A DNA stretch of 64,000 nt from Psychroflexus torquis ATCC 700755. Its GTDB lineage: Bacteria; Bacteroidota; Bacteroidia; Flavobacteriales; Flavobacteriaceae. The notes beneath the pieces were generated by a model, which made no database searches, was not told the DNA's origin, and saw only the letters and a program-made list of their open reading frames with translations. Positions 1 to 8,762 of this stretch are shown here, one piece after another (within the stretch, counting starts at the first letter, position 1; every line of letters starts with the position of its first letter). A program made the position numbers and the translations under genes. The DNA lies in contig NC_018721.1 in NCBI RefSeq assembly GCF_000153485.2, positions 372,001-436,000 on the forward strand, read 5' to 3'.

Positions 1-868
1 TTTTGGTGAGATTTTCTATCGTCCAACTTAAAAGGACTGGATTCAGTTTACAAGTGAGTTCCTTATCTGGTAGCTCAACTGAAAATTCAATCAATTTAGA
101 ACTTCTATCTCTTAGGTAATTAAAAGAATGTTCCACCACTGTATTAAGGCTAGCCTTTTCTAAGGTGAGCTTTGAGCCTACTTTAGAAAAACGCTCCGTA
201 ATTGTTCTTAGGCGATCTATATCTTTTTCAATTTCCTTAATATAGTCTGGATTGACATTTTCTGATCTTAAAATTTCCATCCAACCCACAAGTGAAGATA
301 GTGGTGTGCCTATTTGGTGTGCAGTTTCTTTAGCCATCCCTGCCCAAAGTTTATTCTTCTCACTATTTTTTGCAGTGATATAATACAGGTAAATTAACCC
401 TAGCAAAAGAAAAATAATAAGCAAAAGGATGAAGGGATAATATTTAATTTTAGTGAGCACAGCAGAATCACTATAATATAAATATTGCTTACCAACCTTA
501 TCTAAGTCAATGACTATAGGTTGATTTTGGGCTTTAACAGATTCAAAATATCGCCTGAGTTTTGTAGAGTCTTTTGAAATGCTTTCTGGAATATTATTAA
601 CTTCCTTAAATTGATTGGACTCATCAACAATAAACATAGGAATATCATTATTGGCATTCAATATCTCCAGTTCGAGATTCAAATCTTGCTCTTCTCCTGC
701 TTTATTTATCGATTCTTGGGCGTAAGACCATATCCTCATTTTTTCTCGCTCTTCCTGTTTCACACCCTCATAAAACACAGAAATATTCCAGACAACAACC
801 CCAATAACAACAAAAGAAGTAATTAGAATAAAAAGTCTAGCGTAGACGGTGTTTTCAAAAAATTTCAT
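1..868 (-). CDS. Membrane sensor histidine kinase (partial, N-terminal 289 codons)
   Basis: A two-component sensor kinase cut by the left edge of the window. It starts at an ATG at 868. A first hydrophobic segment lies near residues 10-29, followed by an extracytoplasmic stretch of about 110 residues and a second segment near 144-164. The dimerisation domain then shows the H-box AKETAHQIGTPLSSL, with His184 as the predicted phosphorylated residue. The visible part ends in ENLTK, which looks like the beginning of the N-box, so the ATPase domain lies outside. No HAMP domain is evident. The HQIGTPLSSL form of the H-box is common in flavobacterial kinases. The partner regulator and signal cannot be judged. 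It is divergent from purK across a 117-bp gap. Confidence 0.88.
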   Translation of the reverse strand, partial: MKFFENTVYARLFILITSFVVIGVVVWNISVFYEGVKQEEREKMRIWSYAQESINKAGEEQDLNLELEILNANNDIPMFIVDESNQFKEVNNIPESISKDSTKLRRYFESVKAQNQPIVIDLDKVGKQYLYYSDSAVLTKIKYYPFILLLIIFLLLGLIYLYYITAKNSEKNKLWAGMAKETAHQIGTPLSSLVGWMEILRSENVNPDYIKEIEKDIDRLRTITERFSKVGSKLTLEKASLNTVVEHSFNYLRDRSSKLIEFSVELPDKELTCKLNPVLLSWTIENLTK

Positions 869-973
869 GGATTTATTATTTACACAATAATAACGAAAAG
901 CGATATGATGTAGTATACTTCTTTTAAAAATGAAATTTTTTGGAAAAGCACTCACCACAGTAAGTAATTCTCT

Positions 974-992
974 TATTTTTGTGTCATGACAC
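974..992 (+). promoter_or_regulatory. Candidate -7 element and palindrome at the purK start
   Basis: TATTTTTG (974-981) fits the Bacteroidota sigma-A -7 consensus TAnnTTTG and ends only four bases before the purK ATG at 986. A perfect palindrome GTGTCATGACAC (981-992) covers the start codon. If the box is used, the transcript would be nearly leaderless. No convincing -33 element was found at normal spacing. Confidence 0.3.
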
Positions 993-2146
993 ATTACTTC
1001 TCATCCGACTTTAAACTTGGTATTTTAGGTGGAGGACAGCTAGGTAAAATGATGCTGTACGACACTAGAAAACTTGATATCCAAACCTATGTTATGGATC
1101 CAAACCCAGAGGCACCCTCAAAAATTGCTTGTAACCATTTTGAGACTGGTGATCTTATGGATTACGACCGTGTCATGGAATTTGGAAAACAAGTTGACGT
1201 ACTGACTTTTGAAATTGAATTTGTAAATGTCAAAGCCTTAGAAGACCTAGAGGCTTCCGGGGTAAAAGTATACCCCTCTGCTGCTACTCTAAATAAAATT
1301 CAAAACAAATCTGTACAAAAGGAATTTTATAAAGCCAACCAAATACCTACAGCAGATTTTACGACTTATCCATCTCTAGAGGCTTTGAAAAAAGATGTTT
1401 CTGAGGGAAAAGTCAAATTCCCCTTTGTTTGGAAAAGCAGTACAGGAGGTTATGATGGAAAAGGAGTAAGTGTTATTAAATCTGAAAAAAATCTAGAGGC
1501 TTTGCCCAATGGTGAATGTCTTACTGAAGAGTTGGTAGATTTCAAAACTGAAATCGCTATTATAGTAGCAAGAAATGTCTCTGGAAATATCAAAACTTAT
1601 CCGGTGGTGGAGATGGAGTTTAACCCCGATACCAACCAAGTGGAATATGTGCTTTGCCCAGCAAGAATAGAGCCTTCTATTGCTGAGAAAGCAAGAAATT
1701 TAGCACAATTAGTATCCAATAGATTTGAACATGTAGGCTTGTTGGCCATAGAAATGTTTCTAACTCAAGACGATGATATCATTGTTAACGAAGTTGCTCC
1801 AAGACCACACAATAGTGGTCATTTTAGCATTGAAGGCAGTTATACAAATCAATTTGAACAACACTTAAGAGCAATCCTCGATTTACCTTTAGGAGAGACT
1901 TCCAGTAAAACCAACTCGGTTATGGTCAATTTAGTTGGTGAAGAAAACCACACTGGAGATGTGGTTTACCAAGGCATCCAAACCATTATGGATATGCCAG
2001 GGGTAATTCCTCATATTTATGGTAAAAAACAGACACGCCCTTTCCGAAAAATGGGACATGTCAACATTATCCATAGCGATATAAAAGAAGCTCGAAAAAT
2101 TGCCGAACACGTCAAATCCACAATTAAAGTTATTTCTAAACACTAA
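986..2146 (+). CDS. purK: N5-carboxyaminoimidazole ribonucleotide synthase PurK
   Basis: An ATP-grasp enzyme of de novo purine synthesis. It carboxylates AIR to N5-CAIR using ATP and bicarbonate, in the cytoplasm. The N-terminal nucleotide-fold motif [14 protein letters not shown] starts at residue 11. The ATP-grasp loop GGYDGKG lies at about 154-160, and the metal/ATP motif [11 protein letters not shown] near 268-278. The length (386 aa) is normal for the family. purE follows after 4 bp, so the two consecutive steps are co-transcribed. The ATG at 986 gives the expected N-terminus just before the glycine-rich loop. Confidence 0.97.
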   Translation: MTHYFSSDFKLGILGGGQLGKMMLYDTRKLDIQTYVMDPNPEAPSKIACNHFETGDLMDYDRVMEFGKQVDVLTFEIEFVNVKALEDLEASGVKVYPSAATLNKIQNKSVQKEFYKANQIPTADFTTYPSLEALKKDVSEGKVKFPFVWKSSTGGYDGKGVSVIKSEKNLEALPNGECLTEELVDFKTEIAIIVARNVSGNIKTYPVVEMEFNPDTNQVEYVLCPARIEPSIAEKARNLAQLVSNRFEHVGLLAIEMFLTQDDDIIVNEVAPRPHNSGHFSIEGSYTNQFEQHLRAILDLPLGETSSKTNSVMVNLVGEENHTGDVVYQGIQTIMDMPGVIPHIYGKKQTRPFRKMGHVNIIHSDIKEARKIAEHVKSTIKVISKH

Positions 2147-2150
2147 AGCT

Positions 2151-2630
2151 ATGGGTAAAGTTGCTATTATCATGGGAAGTAAAAGTGATCTTCCTGTTAT
2201 GCAGGGGGCTATTGATATTTTAAAAGACTTTAAGATTGAAATAGAAGTCGATATCATATCCGCTCACCGAACACCTGAACTTATGATGGAATTTGGAAAA
2301 CAAGCTCACCATAGAGGAATAGATGTTATTATTGCCGGGGCCGGTGGCGCTGCTCATTTACCAGGCATGGTAGCTTCTTTAACGCCGCTTCCCGTAATAG
2401 GTGTGCCTGTAAAATCGAGCAACTCCATAGATGGGTGGGACTCTATTCTTTCCATTCTGCAAATGCCTAATGGCGTTCCAGTGGCTACAGTCGCACTTAA
2501 TGGGGCAAAAAATGCAGGTATATTAGCCGCTCAAATCCTAGGAGTGAAGGATCAAAGTATCCAAGAAAAAATATTAAATTATATGAATCAACTCACAGTA
2601 AAGGTTCAGGAAATGAGAGATGATCTTTAG
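2151..2630 (+). CDS. purE: N5-CAIR mutase PurE (class I)
   Basis: Converts N5-CAIR to CAIR, the step after PurK. The protein has 159 residues from the ATG at 2151. This start is chosen over an upstream in-frame ATG at 2100 because [15 protein letters not shown] is the canonical N-terminus and the upstream codons overlap the end of purK. Visible motifs are GSKSDLP (residues 8-14), SAHRTPE (about 38-44) and the glycine-rich [12 protein letters not shown], which together form the nucleotide site of class I PurE. It sits 4 bp behind purK. Confidence 0.97.
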   Translation: MGKVAIIMGSKSDLPVMQGAIDILKDFKIEIEVDIISAHRTPELMMEFGKQAHHRGIDVIIAGAGGAAHLPGMVASLTPLPVIGVPVKSSNSIDGWDSILSILQMPNGVPVATVALNGAKNAGILAAQILGVKDQSIQEKILNYMNQLTVKVQEMRDDL

Positions 2631-2684
2631 TATTAAGGTAAAAAAGAAGTCGGTTAACAAACAAAAAACTAAATATTTAAAAAC

Positions 2685-3203
2685 ATGAGAGTCAGCTTTA
2701 GCCTATTATTAATTATCCTTTTAATGATTTCATGTAACGCACCAAAGGTATTTACCGACTATGCCGCAGAAACCAATTTTGAAGAATACAAAAATTTTAA
2801 TTTTTATGCTATAGAAAATTCTGGCCTATCGCCTTTAGATGAAGACCGGGTTTACGTCACTCTAGTAGATAGTCTAGTTGGTAAAGGTTTTGAAGAAAAG
2901 CTTATTCCAGACTTCAAAATCAATTTCTTCGCTGAGGTATTTAATCAAACTTCAAATAGCAATTTTGGAATAGGCATTGGAGGTTATGCTGGTGGAATAG
3001 GAACTACGGTCTCTCCACAAAACTCTAAACGAACCATTGCTCTGACTGTAGAATTTGCAGATGGATTAACCAATAGTTTATTTTGGCAAGGAGTCGTAGA
3101 AGCACGCTTTAAGGAAAATTTAAAAGGTAAAGCTAGGGAGAAATTTATTCAAAGCCTTGTTAGCGAAATACTTCAAAAGTATCCACCAGAATCAGAAAAA
3201 TAA
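2685..3203 (+). CDS. DUF4136-type lipoprotein
   Basis: A predicted lipoprotein of 172 aa. A hydrophobic signal peptide ends in the lipobox LMISC, so Cys17 is the likely lipidated residue. The mature part begins with the F/Y-rich pattern (NFEEYKNFNFY) of DUF4136, a family of secreted lipoproteins without a known biochemical role. A glycine-rich central stretch (IGIGGYAGGIGT) is also characteristic. It follows purE by 54 bp on the same strand and may share its transcript, but nothing links it to purine synthesis. Function unknown; the family assignment comes from pattern recognition. Confidence 0.75.
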   Translation: MRVSFSLLLIILLMISCNAPKVFTDYAAETNFEEYKNFNFYAIENSGLSPLDEDRVYVTLVDSLVGKGFEEKLIPDFKINFFAEVFNQTSNSNFGIGIGGYAGGIGTTVSPQNSKRTIALTVEFADGLTNSLFWQGVVEARFKENLKGKAREKFIQSLVSEILQKYPPESEK

Positions 3204-3352
3204 TTTATCAACTTATAGAGATTTAAGTAAACCCTATAAGGACCCCGCTGGTTTTTTAAATCAGCCTTATACCAACCTATCCTTCAAATGTTGCATTTTA
3301 TCTTTTGCTTTTTCTTCAAAAGCCTAAGAACTCATTTTTCAAAACAATAGGC

Positions 3353-4246
3353 TTAAGACTTTGAGTTGTTATACAGAGATTTTATAATTCCATCGACAAG
3401 ACCAATCTTAGGCACATGTACAGATTTCGATCTACTCCATTTCATTGCTGATAAATAAATCTTTGTCGCAGGTATGATCACATCTGCTCGATCTTCGTTT
3501 AAGCTCAACTCCGAAATTCGCTCTTCATAGGTCAAAGAGTTTAAAAGTTGGTAGTAAGAACTTAAGTAGAGATAGGACAAGGGGTTTCCTAGCTTTTTAT
3601 TGCTGGATTTAAAAATGTTATTGATATTTCCACCAGATCCCACCATTTCAATTCTAGAATACGGTTTGGTAATAAACCTTACCCAAGCCTCCGCTTCCTC
3701 CCAGACATCATCATTTATAGTATTGTTTAGAATACGAACTGTCCCTAGTTTAAATGACCTAGAATCGATGATTTTCCCGTGAGAAAACAAAGTAAATTCT
3801 GTACTTCCTCCACCCACATCAACATACAGATAAGTTTTATTGTTACCGACTAAAGTATGCAAGTCTGAGGCCGCAATAATAAAGGCTTCATCACTTCCAT
3901 CAATTATTTCAATATCGATGTTGGCCTCTTTAGAGATTAAGTTTACCATAGCTTCACCATTTTTCGCATCTCTCATTGCAGAAGTTGCGCAAGCCCTATA
4001 GTCTTCAATTTTATGAGATTTCATCAATAAACCAAAAGCTTTCATGGTATCTACTACCCGTTGGCTGTTTTCATCTGAGATATAGGCTTTTGTAAACACA
4101 TCTTGACCAAGCCTTATAGGCACTCTGACTAATGATGTTTTTTTGAAAGTTACTGGTTTATTATCTGGTTCAGTGATGGTAGAAATTAAAAGCCTAACGG
4201 CATTAGATCCAATGTCGATGGCTGCAAATTTTTTTATCGAAAGCAT
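3353..4246 (-). CDS. Ppx/GppA-family phosphatase
   Basis: An exopolyphosphatase or pppGpp phosphatase of the ASKHA fold. The phosphate-1 loop AAIDIGSNAVRLL lies at residues 8-20, and the second glycine-rich loop YVDVGGGSTEF appears mid-protein. At 297 aa it is the short, single-module bacterial form without the C-terminal HD-like extension of E. coli Ppx. It lies 9 bp downstream of ppk, so the polymerase and a probable hydrolase of polyphosphate are made together. Whether it prefers polyphosphate or pppGpp cannot be read from sequence. It is the last gene of the minus-strand run from pyrR. Confidence 0.9.
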   Translation of the reverse strand: MLSIKKFAAIDIGSNAVRLLISTITEPDNKPVTFKKTSLVRVPIRLGQDVFTKAYISDENSQRVVDTMKAFGLLMKSHKIEDYRACATSAMRDAKNGEAMVNLISKEANIDIEIIDGSDEAFIIAASDLHTLVGNNKTYLYVDVGGGSTEFTLFSHGKIIDSRSFKLGTVRILNNTINDDVWEEAEAWVRFITKPYSRIEMVGSGGNINNIFKSSNKKLGNPLSYLYLSSYYQLLNSLTYEERISELSLNEDRADVIIPATKIYLSAMKWSRSKSVHVPKIGLVDGIIKSLYNNSKS

Positions 4247-4255
4247 ATACGATTA

Positions 4256-6325
4256 CTATTTAGTTTCTGCGGCTTGCAGTTTATTTTTATAATACGAGTA
4301 AGTTTCAAATTGACTTCTAAAATCTGGTCCAGACTTTGGCCTATAAGCGTTTTCTCTATTAGAAGAGAAATCCCTTGCTTTTACATTATCCTTCCAAGAA
4401 ATATTAAAGGTCTCTATCAGTTCTTGTTTAATGTCATTATCGTAAATAGGGCAAGTCACCTCGACTCTATGGTCTATGTTTCTAGTCATCCAGTCTGCAG
4501 AAGAGATGAATACCACTGGGTTATTATCATTCTCAAAAATATAAAGTCTAGGATGCTCCAAAAATTTATCAACGATACTTATAGATTCAATGTTATCGCT
4601 CATACCTGACACTTGAGGGATAAGGCAGTTTATTCCTCTTATAATCAATTTGATTTTTACACCAGCTCTACTAGCCTCATAAAGTTTATCGATCATTCCG
4701 TAATCTGATAAACTATTCATTTTAATAGAAATCCCAGATTTTTTTCCTTCTTGTTGATTTTGAATTTCTTGATCAATCAAAATTGAAAATTCTGTCCTCG
4801 TGTAGTGAGGCGAAACAATAAGGTGCTTGTATTTTTTAATTTTATAATTCACTTCAAAGAAATCGAAAACCTTGATGATATCTTTTAGAATCCCTTGGTG
4901 TGCAGTAAACAAAGTATAATCTGTATAAACCTTTGCTGTTTTCTCATTAAAATTCCCCGTACTTATAAAACCATAATATTTTATTTTCCGATTTTCTAAG
5001 CGTTCAATAATACAGGTTTTGCAATGTACTTTAAGACCCGTTACCCCAAAAATGAGCTTAACGCCTTCTCTTTCCATTTTCTCTGCATACTTTATGTTAT
5101 TGGCTTCATCAAAACGGGCTTGAAGCTCGATAGAAACGGTAACTCGTTTTCCATTTTTAACCGCATTTATCAAGGAACTCGCTATATGAGAAACAGATGC
5201 CAATCGATAAATTGTAATCTTTATTGACTTTACTTTAGGATCTAGTGCGGCCTCTCTTAAAAATTTGACGGTATAAGAAAAAGTTTGATAAGGAGTGTAT
5301 TGCAAGAAATCCTTTTTAGAAATTTTTTCCAATAAACTCCCCTGGATTTCAAGTCCAGGAATTGGAAGAGGTACTATTCTATCGTACAATAAATGGGTAG
5401 CACCAAGGTCTGGAAAATTCATGTAATCTCTTCGATTATGGTACTTTCCTCCAGGAATTAGACTATCGGTAGTCTCAATTTCCATTTTATTCAATAAAAA
5501 GTCCAAAGTATCTTGTTCAATTTCTTTATCATACAAAAATCGAACTGGGTCGCCCTCTAGCCTATCCTTTACACTATCCATAAGCTTTTCTATATAGCTT
5601 TTGCTCAAATCCCCTTCAAGATCCAACTCAGCATCCCTTGTAATTTTAATCATATGCGCAGAGATACTGGTATAATCGAAAATATTGAAAATGACATTGA
5701 GGTTAAATCGAATTAAATCATCCAAAAGAATAACATACTTCTTTCCGTCGTCAGAAGGAATTACAACAAAGCGTTCTACACTCGACGGAATCTCTATTAA
5801 AATATATCTATTTGACAACCTGTCTTTTTGAAACTGAACCATTTTCACAGCTAAATAAGCTTTTAAATCTGTCAAATTTGGAACTTTGTCAATATCATTC
5901 AACATTATTGTGACTAGGGCTGGACTCACTTTTTCTAAGAAAAATTCTTTTAAAAATTCAGCTTGATCCAGTGTGACTTCTGTTTCGTCGATGATAAAGA
6001 TATCATGGTCCTTAAGTTGATGCTGGATAGAGGCCAAAATATCTAAGCTTTCTGCTTGATTTTTGATCACAATTTGTGTGATTTCTTTTAGCAGTCTACC
6101 AGCATTAAAGCCGCCCAAAACTTTCTTACCTGATTTACCAGCTAGATCTATTCGCTTTACAGTGGCATAGCGTACTTTAAAAAATTCATCTAGATTATTA
6201 GAGAAAATCCCAAGAAATCGGAGTCGTTCAATTAAGGGAACGGATGGGTCTGCTGCTTCTTGTAACACTCGCTGATTGAATTTCAACCAACTTAATTCTC
6301 TATTATCGTATCTATTGTGATGCAT
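4256..6325 (-). CDS. ppk: Polyphosphate kinase 1
   Basis: Makes polyphosphate reversibly from ATP through a phosphohistidine. The start is taken at 6325 (MHHNRYDNRELSWLKFN), giving 689 aa, the usual Ppk1 length. A longer in-frame reading from 6385 adds residues overlapping sixA that do not resemble the family. The N-terminal domain has the typical LRFLGIFSNNLDEFF motif. The catalytic core contains KVHCKTCII with His434 as the likely phosphorylated histidine, followed by STGNFNEKTA and YTDYTLF. The ATG shares one base with the sixA stop (TAATG), which implies translational coupling. Confidence 0.96.
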   Translation of the reverse strand: MHHNRYDNRELSWLKFNQRVLQEAADPSVPLIERLRFLGIFSNNLDEFFKVRYATVKRIDLAGKSGKKVLGGFNAGRLLKEITQIVIKNQAESLDILASIQHQLKDHDIFIIDETEVTLDQAEFLKEFFLEKVSPALVTIMLNDIDKVPNLTDLKAYLAVKMVQFQKDRLSNRYILIEIPSSVERFVVIPSDDGKKYVILLDDLIRFNLNVIFNIFDYTSISAHMIKITRDAELDLEGDLSKSYIEKLMDSVKDRLEGDPVRFLYDKEIEQDTLDFLLNKMEIETTDSLIPGGKYHNRRDYMNFPDLGATHLLYDRIVPLPIPGLEIQGSLLEKISKKDFLQYTPYQTFSYTVKFLREAALDPKVKSIKITIYRLASVSHIASSLINAVKNGKRVTVSIELQARFDEANNIKYAEKMEREGVKLIFGVTGLKVHCKTCIIERLENRKIKYYGFISTGNFNEKTAKVYTDYTLFTAHQGILKDIIKVFDFFEVNYKIKKYKHLIVSPHYTRTEFSILIDQEIQNQQEGKKSGISIKMNSLSDYGMIDKLYEASRAGVKIKLIIRGINCLIPQVSGMSDNIESISIVDKFLEHPRLYIFENDNNPVVFISSADWMTRNIDHRVEVTCPIYDNDIKQELIETFNISWKDNVKARDFSSNRENAYRPKSGPDFRSQFETYSYYKNKLQAAETK

Positions 6326-6810
6326 TATCTCAAATGTTTTGGAAATAAGTATAAATTGGTTTGCCCTGACTGGACTTTCTTCCATGAATCAATTTCAAAA
6401 AGGATACTTACAAGACCCGTTGTAGGCAAGTTTTGTATAGGTAAACTTCCCAAAGTATTAACAAGCTCAGTATAGGCTGGATTATGGCCGAAGAGCATTA
6501 TAGTTTCAACTTCATCACTTCTCTTACTTATAAACTTTAAAACATCGTTTGCATTGAAAGTATAGAGCTCGGGTTTGATATGAAAGTGATTCTCTGTTAT
6601 GTGTAACTCTTTTTTGAAGAGTTCCGCAGTAGTTAATGCTCTTTTAGCATCACTCGTAAAGACCTCGACAGGAAAATCTTTATAACTTTTAAAAGCAGAA
6701 ATAACATGTTCTGCATCTTTAAATGCACGGCTTGATAAAGGCCTTTGCCTATCTTCTACAGGAGAATCCCAAGATGATTTTCCGTGCCTTACAAAAATTA
6801 TTCTTTTCAT
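6325..6810 (-). CDS. sixA: SixA-type phosphohistidine phosphatase
   Basis: A small histidine-phosphatase-superfamily enzyme (161 aa). The catalytic RHG motif is at residues 8-10, and the second histidine is in LFGHNPAY. SixA of E. coli removes phosphate from phosphohistidine in signalling proteins; the same short architecture is seen here. Its stop codon overlaps the ppk start by one base and its start lies next to the pdxH stop, so it belongs to the same operon. Its target is unknown. Because Ppk also passes through a phosphohistidine, a link is conceivable but is only inference. Confidence 0.85.
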   Translation of the reverse strand: MKRIIFVRHGKSSWDSPVEDRQRPLSSRAFKDAEHVISAFKSYKDFPVEVFTSDAKRALTTAELFKKELHITENHFHIKPELYTFNANDVLKFISKRSDEVETIMLFGHNPAYTELVNTLGSLPIQNLPTTGLVSILFEIDSWKKVQSGQTNLYLFPKHLR

Positions 6811-6811
6811 A

Positions 6812-7459
6812 TTACGGAGCTAAACGTTCAATCTTCCAATCTAAATCATCAATTAGAGTAAACCTGAATCTGTCGTGAAGTCGATTAGGTCGACCTTGCC
6901 AAAATTCCATACTCTGTGGTCTCACTAAAAAGCCTCCCCAACTTTTTGGTCTTGGGACTTCTTTATTTTGGTATTTGTCTTCAAGGGATTTTAGTTCATT
7001 TTCCAAAACTTCTCTATTTTCGATTATCTCACTTTGATTGGATACCAGAGCACCAAGTTGACTCCCTTTAGGTCTTGATGCAAAGTAATTGTCTGAAACA
7101 ATGTCTGGAAGCTTTTCCGCCAAACCTTTTATAATGACTTGTCGTTCCATATTTGGCCAAAAAAAAGATAAGCAAGTCTTAGGATTATCAATCAAGGCTT
7201 TGCCCTTTTCACTCTCGTAATTGGTATAGAATACAAAGCCATTTTCATCGTAATACTTTAAAAGTACGATTCGGCTTTTCGGAAAATCGTCTGCTCCAAT
7301 TGTAGAAACAGTCATAGCATTTGTCTCATCTGAACCGCCTGATTTTTCAACATCGTTGAACCATGATCTAAACTGCTGTAGTGGATTTTGATTTAAATTT
7401 CCTCTATCCAAACTCGATTTTTCGTAAGATTTTCTGTAATCGTGTAAATTGTTGTCCAT
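6812..7459 (-). CDS. pdxH: Pyridoxamine 5'-phosphate oxidase
   Basis: An FMN-dependent oxidase that makes pyridoxal 5'-phosphate from PNP or PMP. The length of 215 aa matches the family. Visible motifs are SRIVLLKYYDENGFVFYTNY in the FMN-binding barrel, FFWPNMERQVIIKG, the SQLGALVSNQS region, and the C-terminal WGGFLVRPQSMEFWQGRPNR followed by HDRF, which binds FMN and substrate. The gene is one base away from sixA and 57 bp after rnz. All catalytic regions appear intact. Confidence 0.97.
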   Translation of the reverse strand: MDNNLHDYRKSYEKSSLDRGNLNQNPLQQFRSWFNDVEKSGGSDETNAMTVSTIGADDFPKSRIVLLKYYDENGFVFYTNYESEKGKALIDNPKTCLSFFWPNMERQVIIKGLAEKLPDIVSDNYFASRPKGSQLGALVSNQSEIIENREVLENELKSLEDKYQNKEVPRPKSWGGFLVRPQSMEFWQGRPNRLHDRFRFTLIDDLDWKIERLAP

Positions 7460-7516
7460 GCTAGCAAATTAAAAAATTAATGGATGAGAAACAATGTAAT
7501 TCATAAAAGATTCCTG

Positions 7517-8428
7517 CTAATCGTACCTGAATATTTTTCCGGTTTCCGCGTTTTCAGCATTATCAAAAACCACTTTAGCCTCTTTTTCAAAGAGAGATAA
7601 ATCTTTATAACGCGCCGAAAAATGACCTAAAATTAATTTGTGAACTTGTGCTTTTTGTGCAATAATCCCCGCCTGTTTTGCAGTGGAGTGTTTGGTCTTG
7701 TTGCACAAGTGTTCCTGCTCCTCAAGAAAAGTAGATTCATGATATAGCAAGCTCACACCTGTAATTTGAGGAACTATATTTGGTTTAAAAGCCGTATCGC
7801 TGCAAAAGGCATAGCTAAGCACAGGTTTGGGATCTTCAGTTATATCTTTATTGTTTATCAACTCTCCATCTTTGGTTTCGACATCTTTACCCTTGACGAT
7901 ACTTTTATAATAAGCCTTATCGATATTTAGATCAAGAACTTTGTCGATGAGAAGTTTACGGTCGCCAACTTTAGCCTTAAATAGAAATCCATTGGTATAA
8001 ATTCTATGGTCTAATGGAATGGTTTCTACTGTCAATTTCTCATTATCCAAAATCATTTCAGACTTTGAAGACGATAGAGTATGGAAAATTAAGGGGTAAG
8101 ACATATAAGAATGACTGGCTTTAAACTGTAACTTTAGAATCTCCTCCAAACCTTTGGGAGCATGAATATGAAGTTCTGCAGTTCTACTTAATAAACTGAA
8201 GGTAGATAGAAGTCCTATGAGACCGAAATAATGATCTCCATGTAAATGAGAGATAAAAATATGGCTCAAGCGAGAAAATTTTACTTTTTGCTTACGGAGT
8301 TGAACTTGTGTTCCTTCCCCACAATCAATGAGCATAAGCTCCCCATTTATATCAAGAATTTGAGCTGTGGGATGAGCATTTGCTCTAGGGGTAGCAGAAT
8401 GGCAACCTAAAATGGTGAGTTGCATCAT
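7517..8428 (-). CDS. rnz: Ribonuclease Z
   Basis: A metallo-beta-lactamase-fold endonuclease that removes 3' trailers from tRNA precursors. The zinc motif HLHGDH is at residues 61-66. Later metal ligands are visible in CSDTAF and in LILGHFSARY near the C-terminus. The length of 303 aa is that of the short bacterial RNase Z. Two adjacent ATG codons occur (8428 and 8425); either could be used. The upstream 110-aa gene ends 2 bp away, so the genes are co-transcribed with pyrB. Confidence 0.95.
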   Translation of the reverse strand: MMQLTILGCHSATPRANAHPTAQILDINGELMLIDCGEGTQVQLRKQKVKFSRLSHIFISHLHGDHYFGLIGLLSTFSLLSRTAELHIHAPKGLEEILKLQFKASHSYMSYPLIFHTLSSSKSEMILDNEKLTVETIPLDHRIYTNGFLFKAKVGDRKLLIDKVLDLNIDKAYYKSIVKGKDVETKDGELINNKDITEDPKPVLSYAFCSDTAFKPNIVPQITGVSLLYHESTFLEEQEHLCNKTKHSTAKQAGIIAQKAQVHKLILGHFSARYKDLSLFEKEAKVVFDNAENAETGKIFRYD

Positions 8429-8429
8429 C

Positions 8430-8762
8430 TTAAAAGCCTAAATCTCTTTCGAGCTCTTCTAAACCAATGAGGTCCTCGGCTTCTTGCAGAGTTGGAACGA
8501 CATGTATCTCCTCTGGAACTAAATCTATGTTGATAGTATCATTAACAATCACAAAGGATTTTTTTCCTTTTCGATGAGTAATCGATAATTTTAAAAACAT
8601 AAGAAGCTCTTCTAAAGTGAGCTCTCCATACTTGGTGATGTCCGTAACGATGTTTTTATCTTTGAACCGATCTTGTATTTCAGTTAAGAACTCAGCAAAG
8701 TCATTGACATCCTCTTTTTCATCTCTAAGTATGGTATAATTATCTTTTTCTTCAGTTTTCAT
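8430..8762 (-). CDS. Conserved hypothetical, possibly STAS-like (110 aa)
   Basis: A small acidic cytoplasmic protein without signal peptide or membrane segments. It begins with a charged stretch, then shows alternating hydrophobic segments (NIVTDITKYGELTLEELLMFL, KKSFVIVNDTINIDLVP) that could form a small alpha/beta fold such as a STAS domain; that is a guess from pattern, not a firm assignment. It overlaps the end of pyrB by 11 bp and abuts rnz, so it is probably translated with both. I recall similar small proteins beside rnz in other Flavobacteriia but know of no demonstrated function. Confidence 0.7.
   Translation of the reverse strand: MKTEEKDNYTILRDEKEDVNDFAEFLTEIQDRFKDKNIVTDITKYGELTLEELLMFLKLSITHRKGKKSFVIVNDTINIDLVPEEIHVVPTLQEAEDLIGLEELERDLGF

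Noticed and set aside
6326..6385. An upstream start for ppk
   Set aside because: The added 20 residues overlap sixA and do not resemble Ppk; the ATG at 6325 matches the family.
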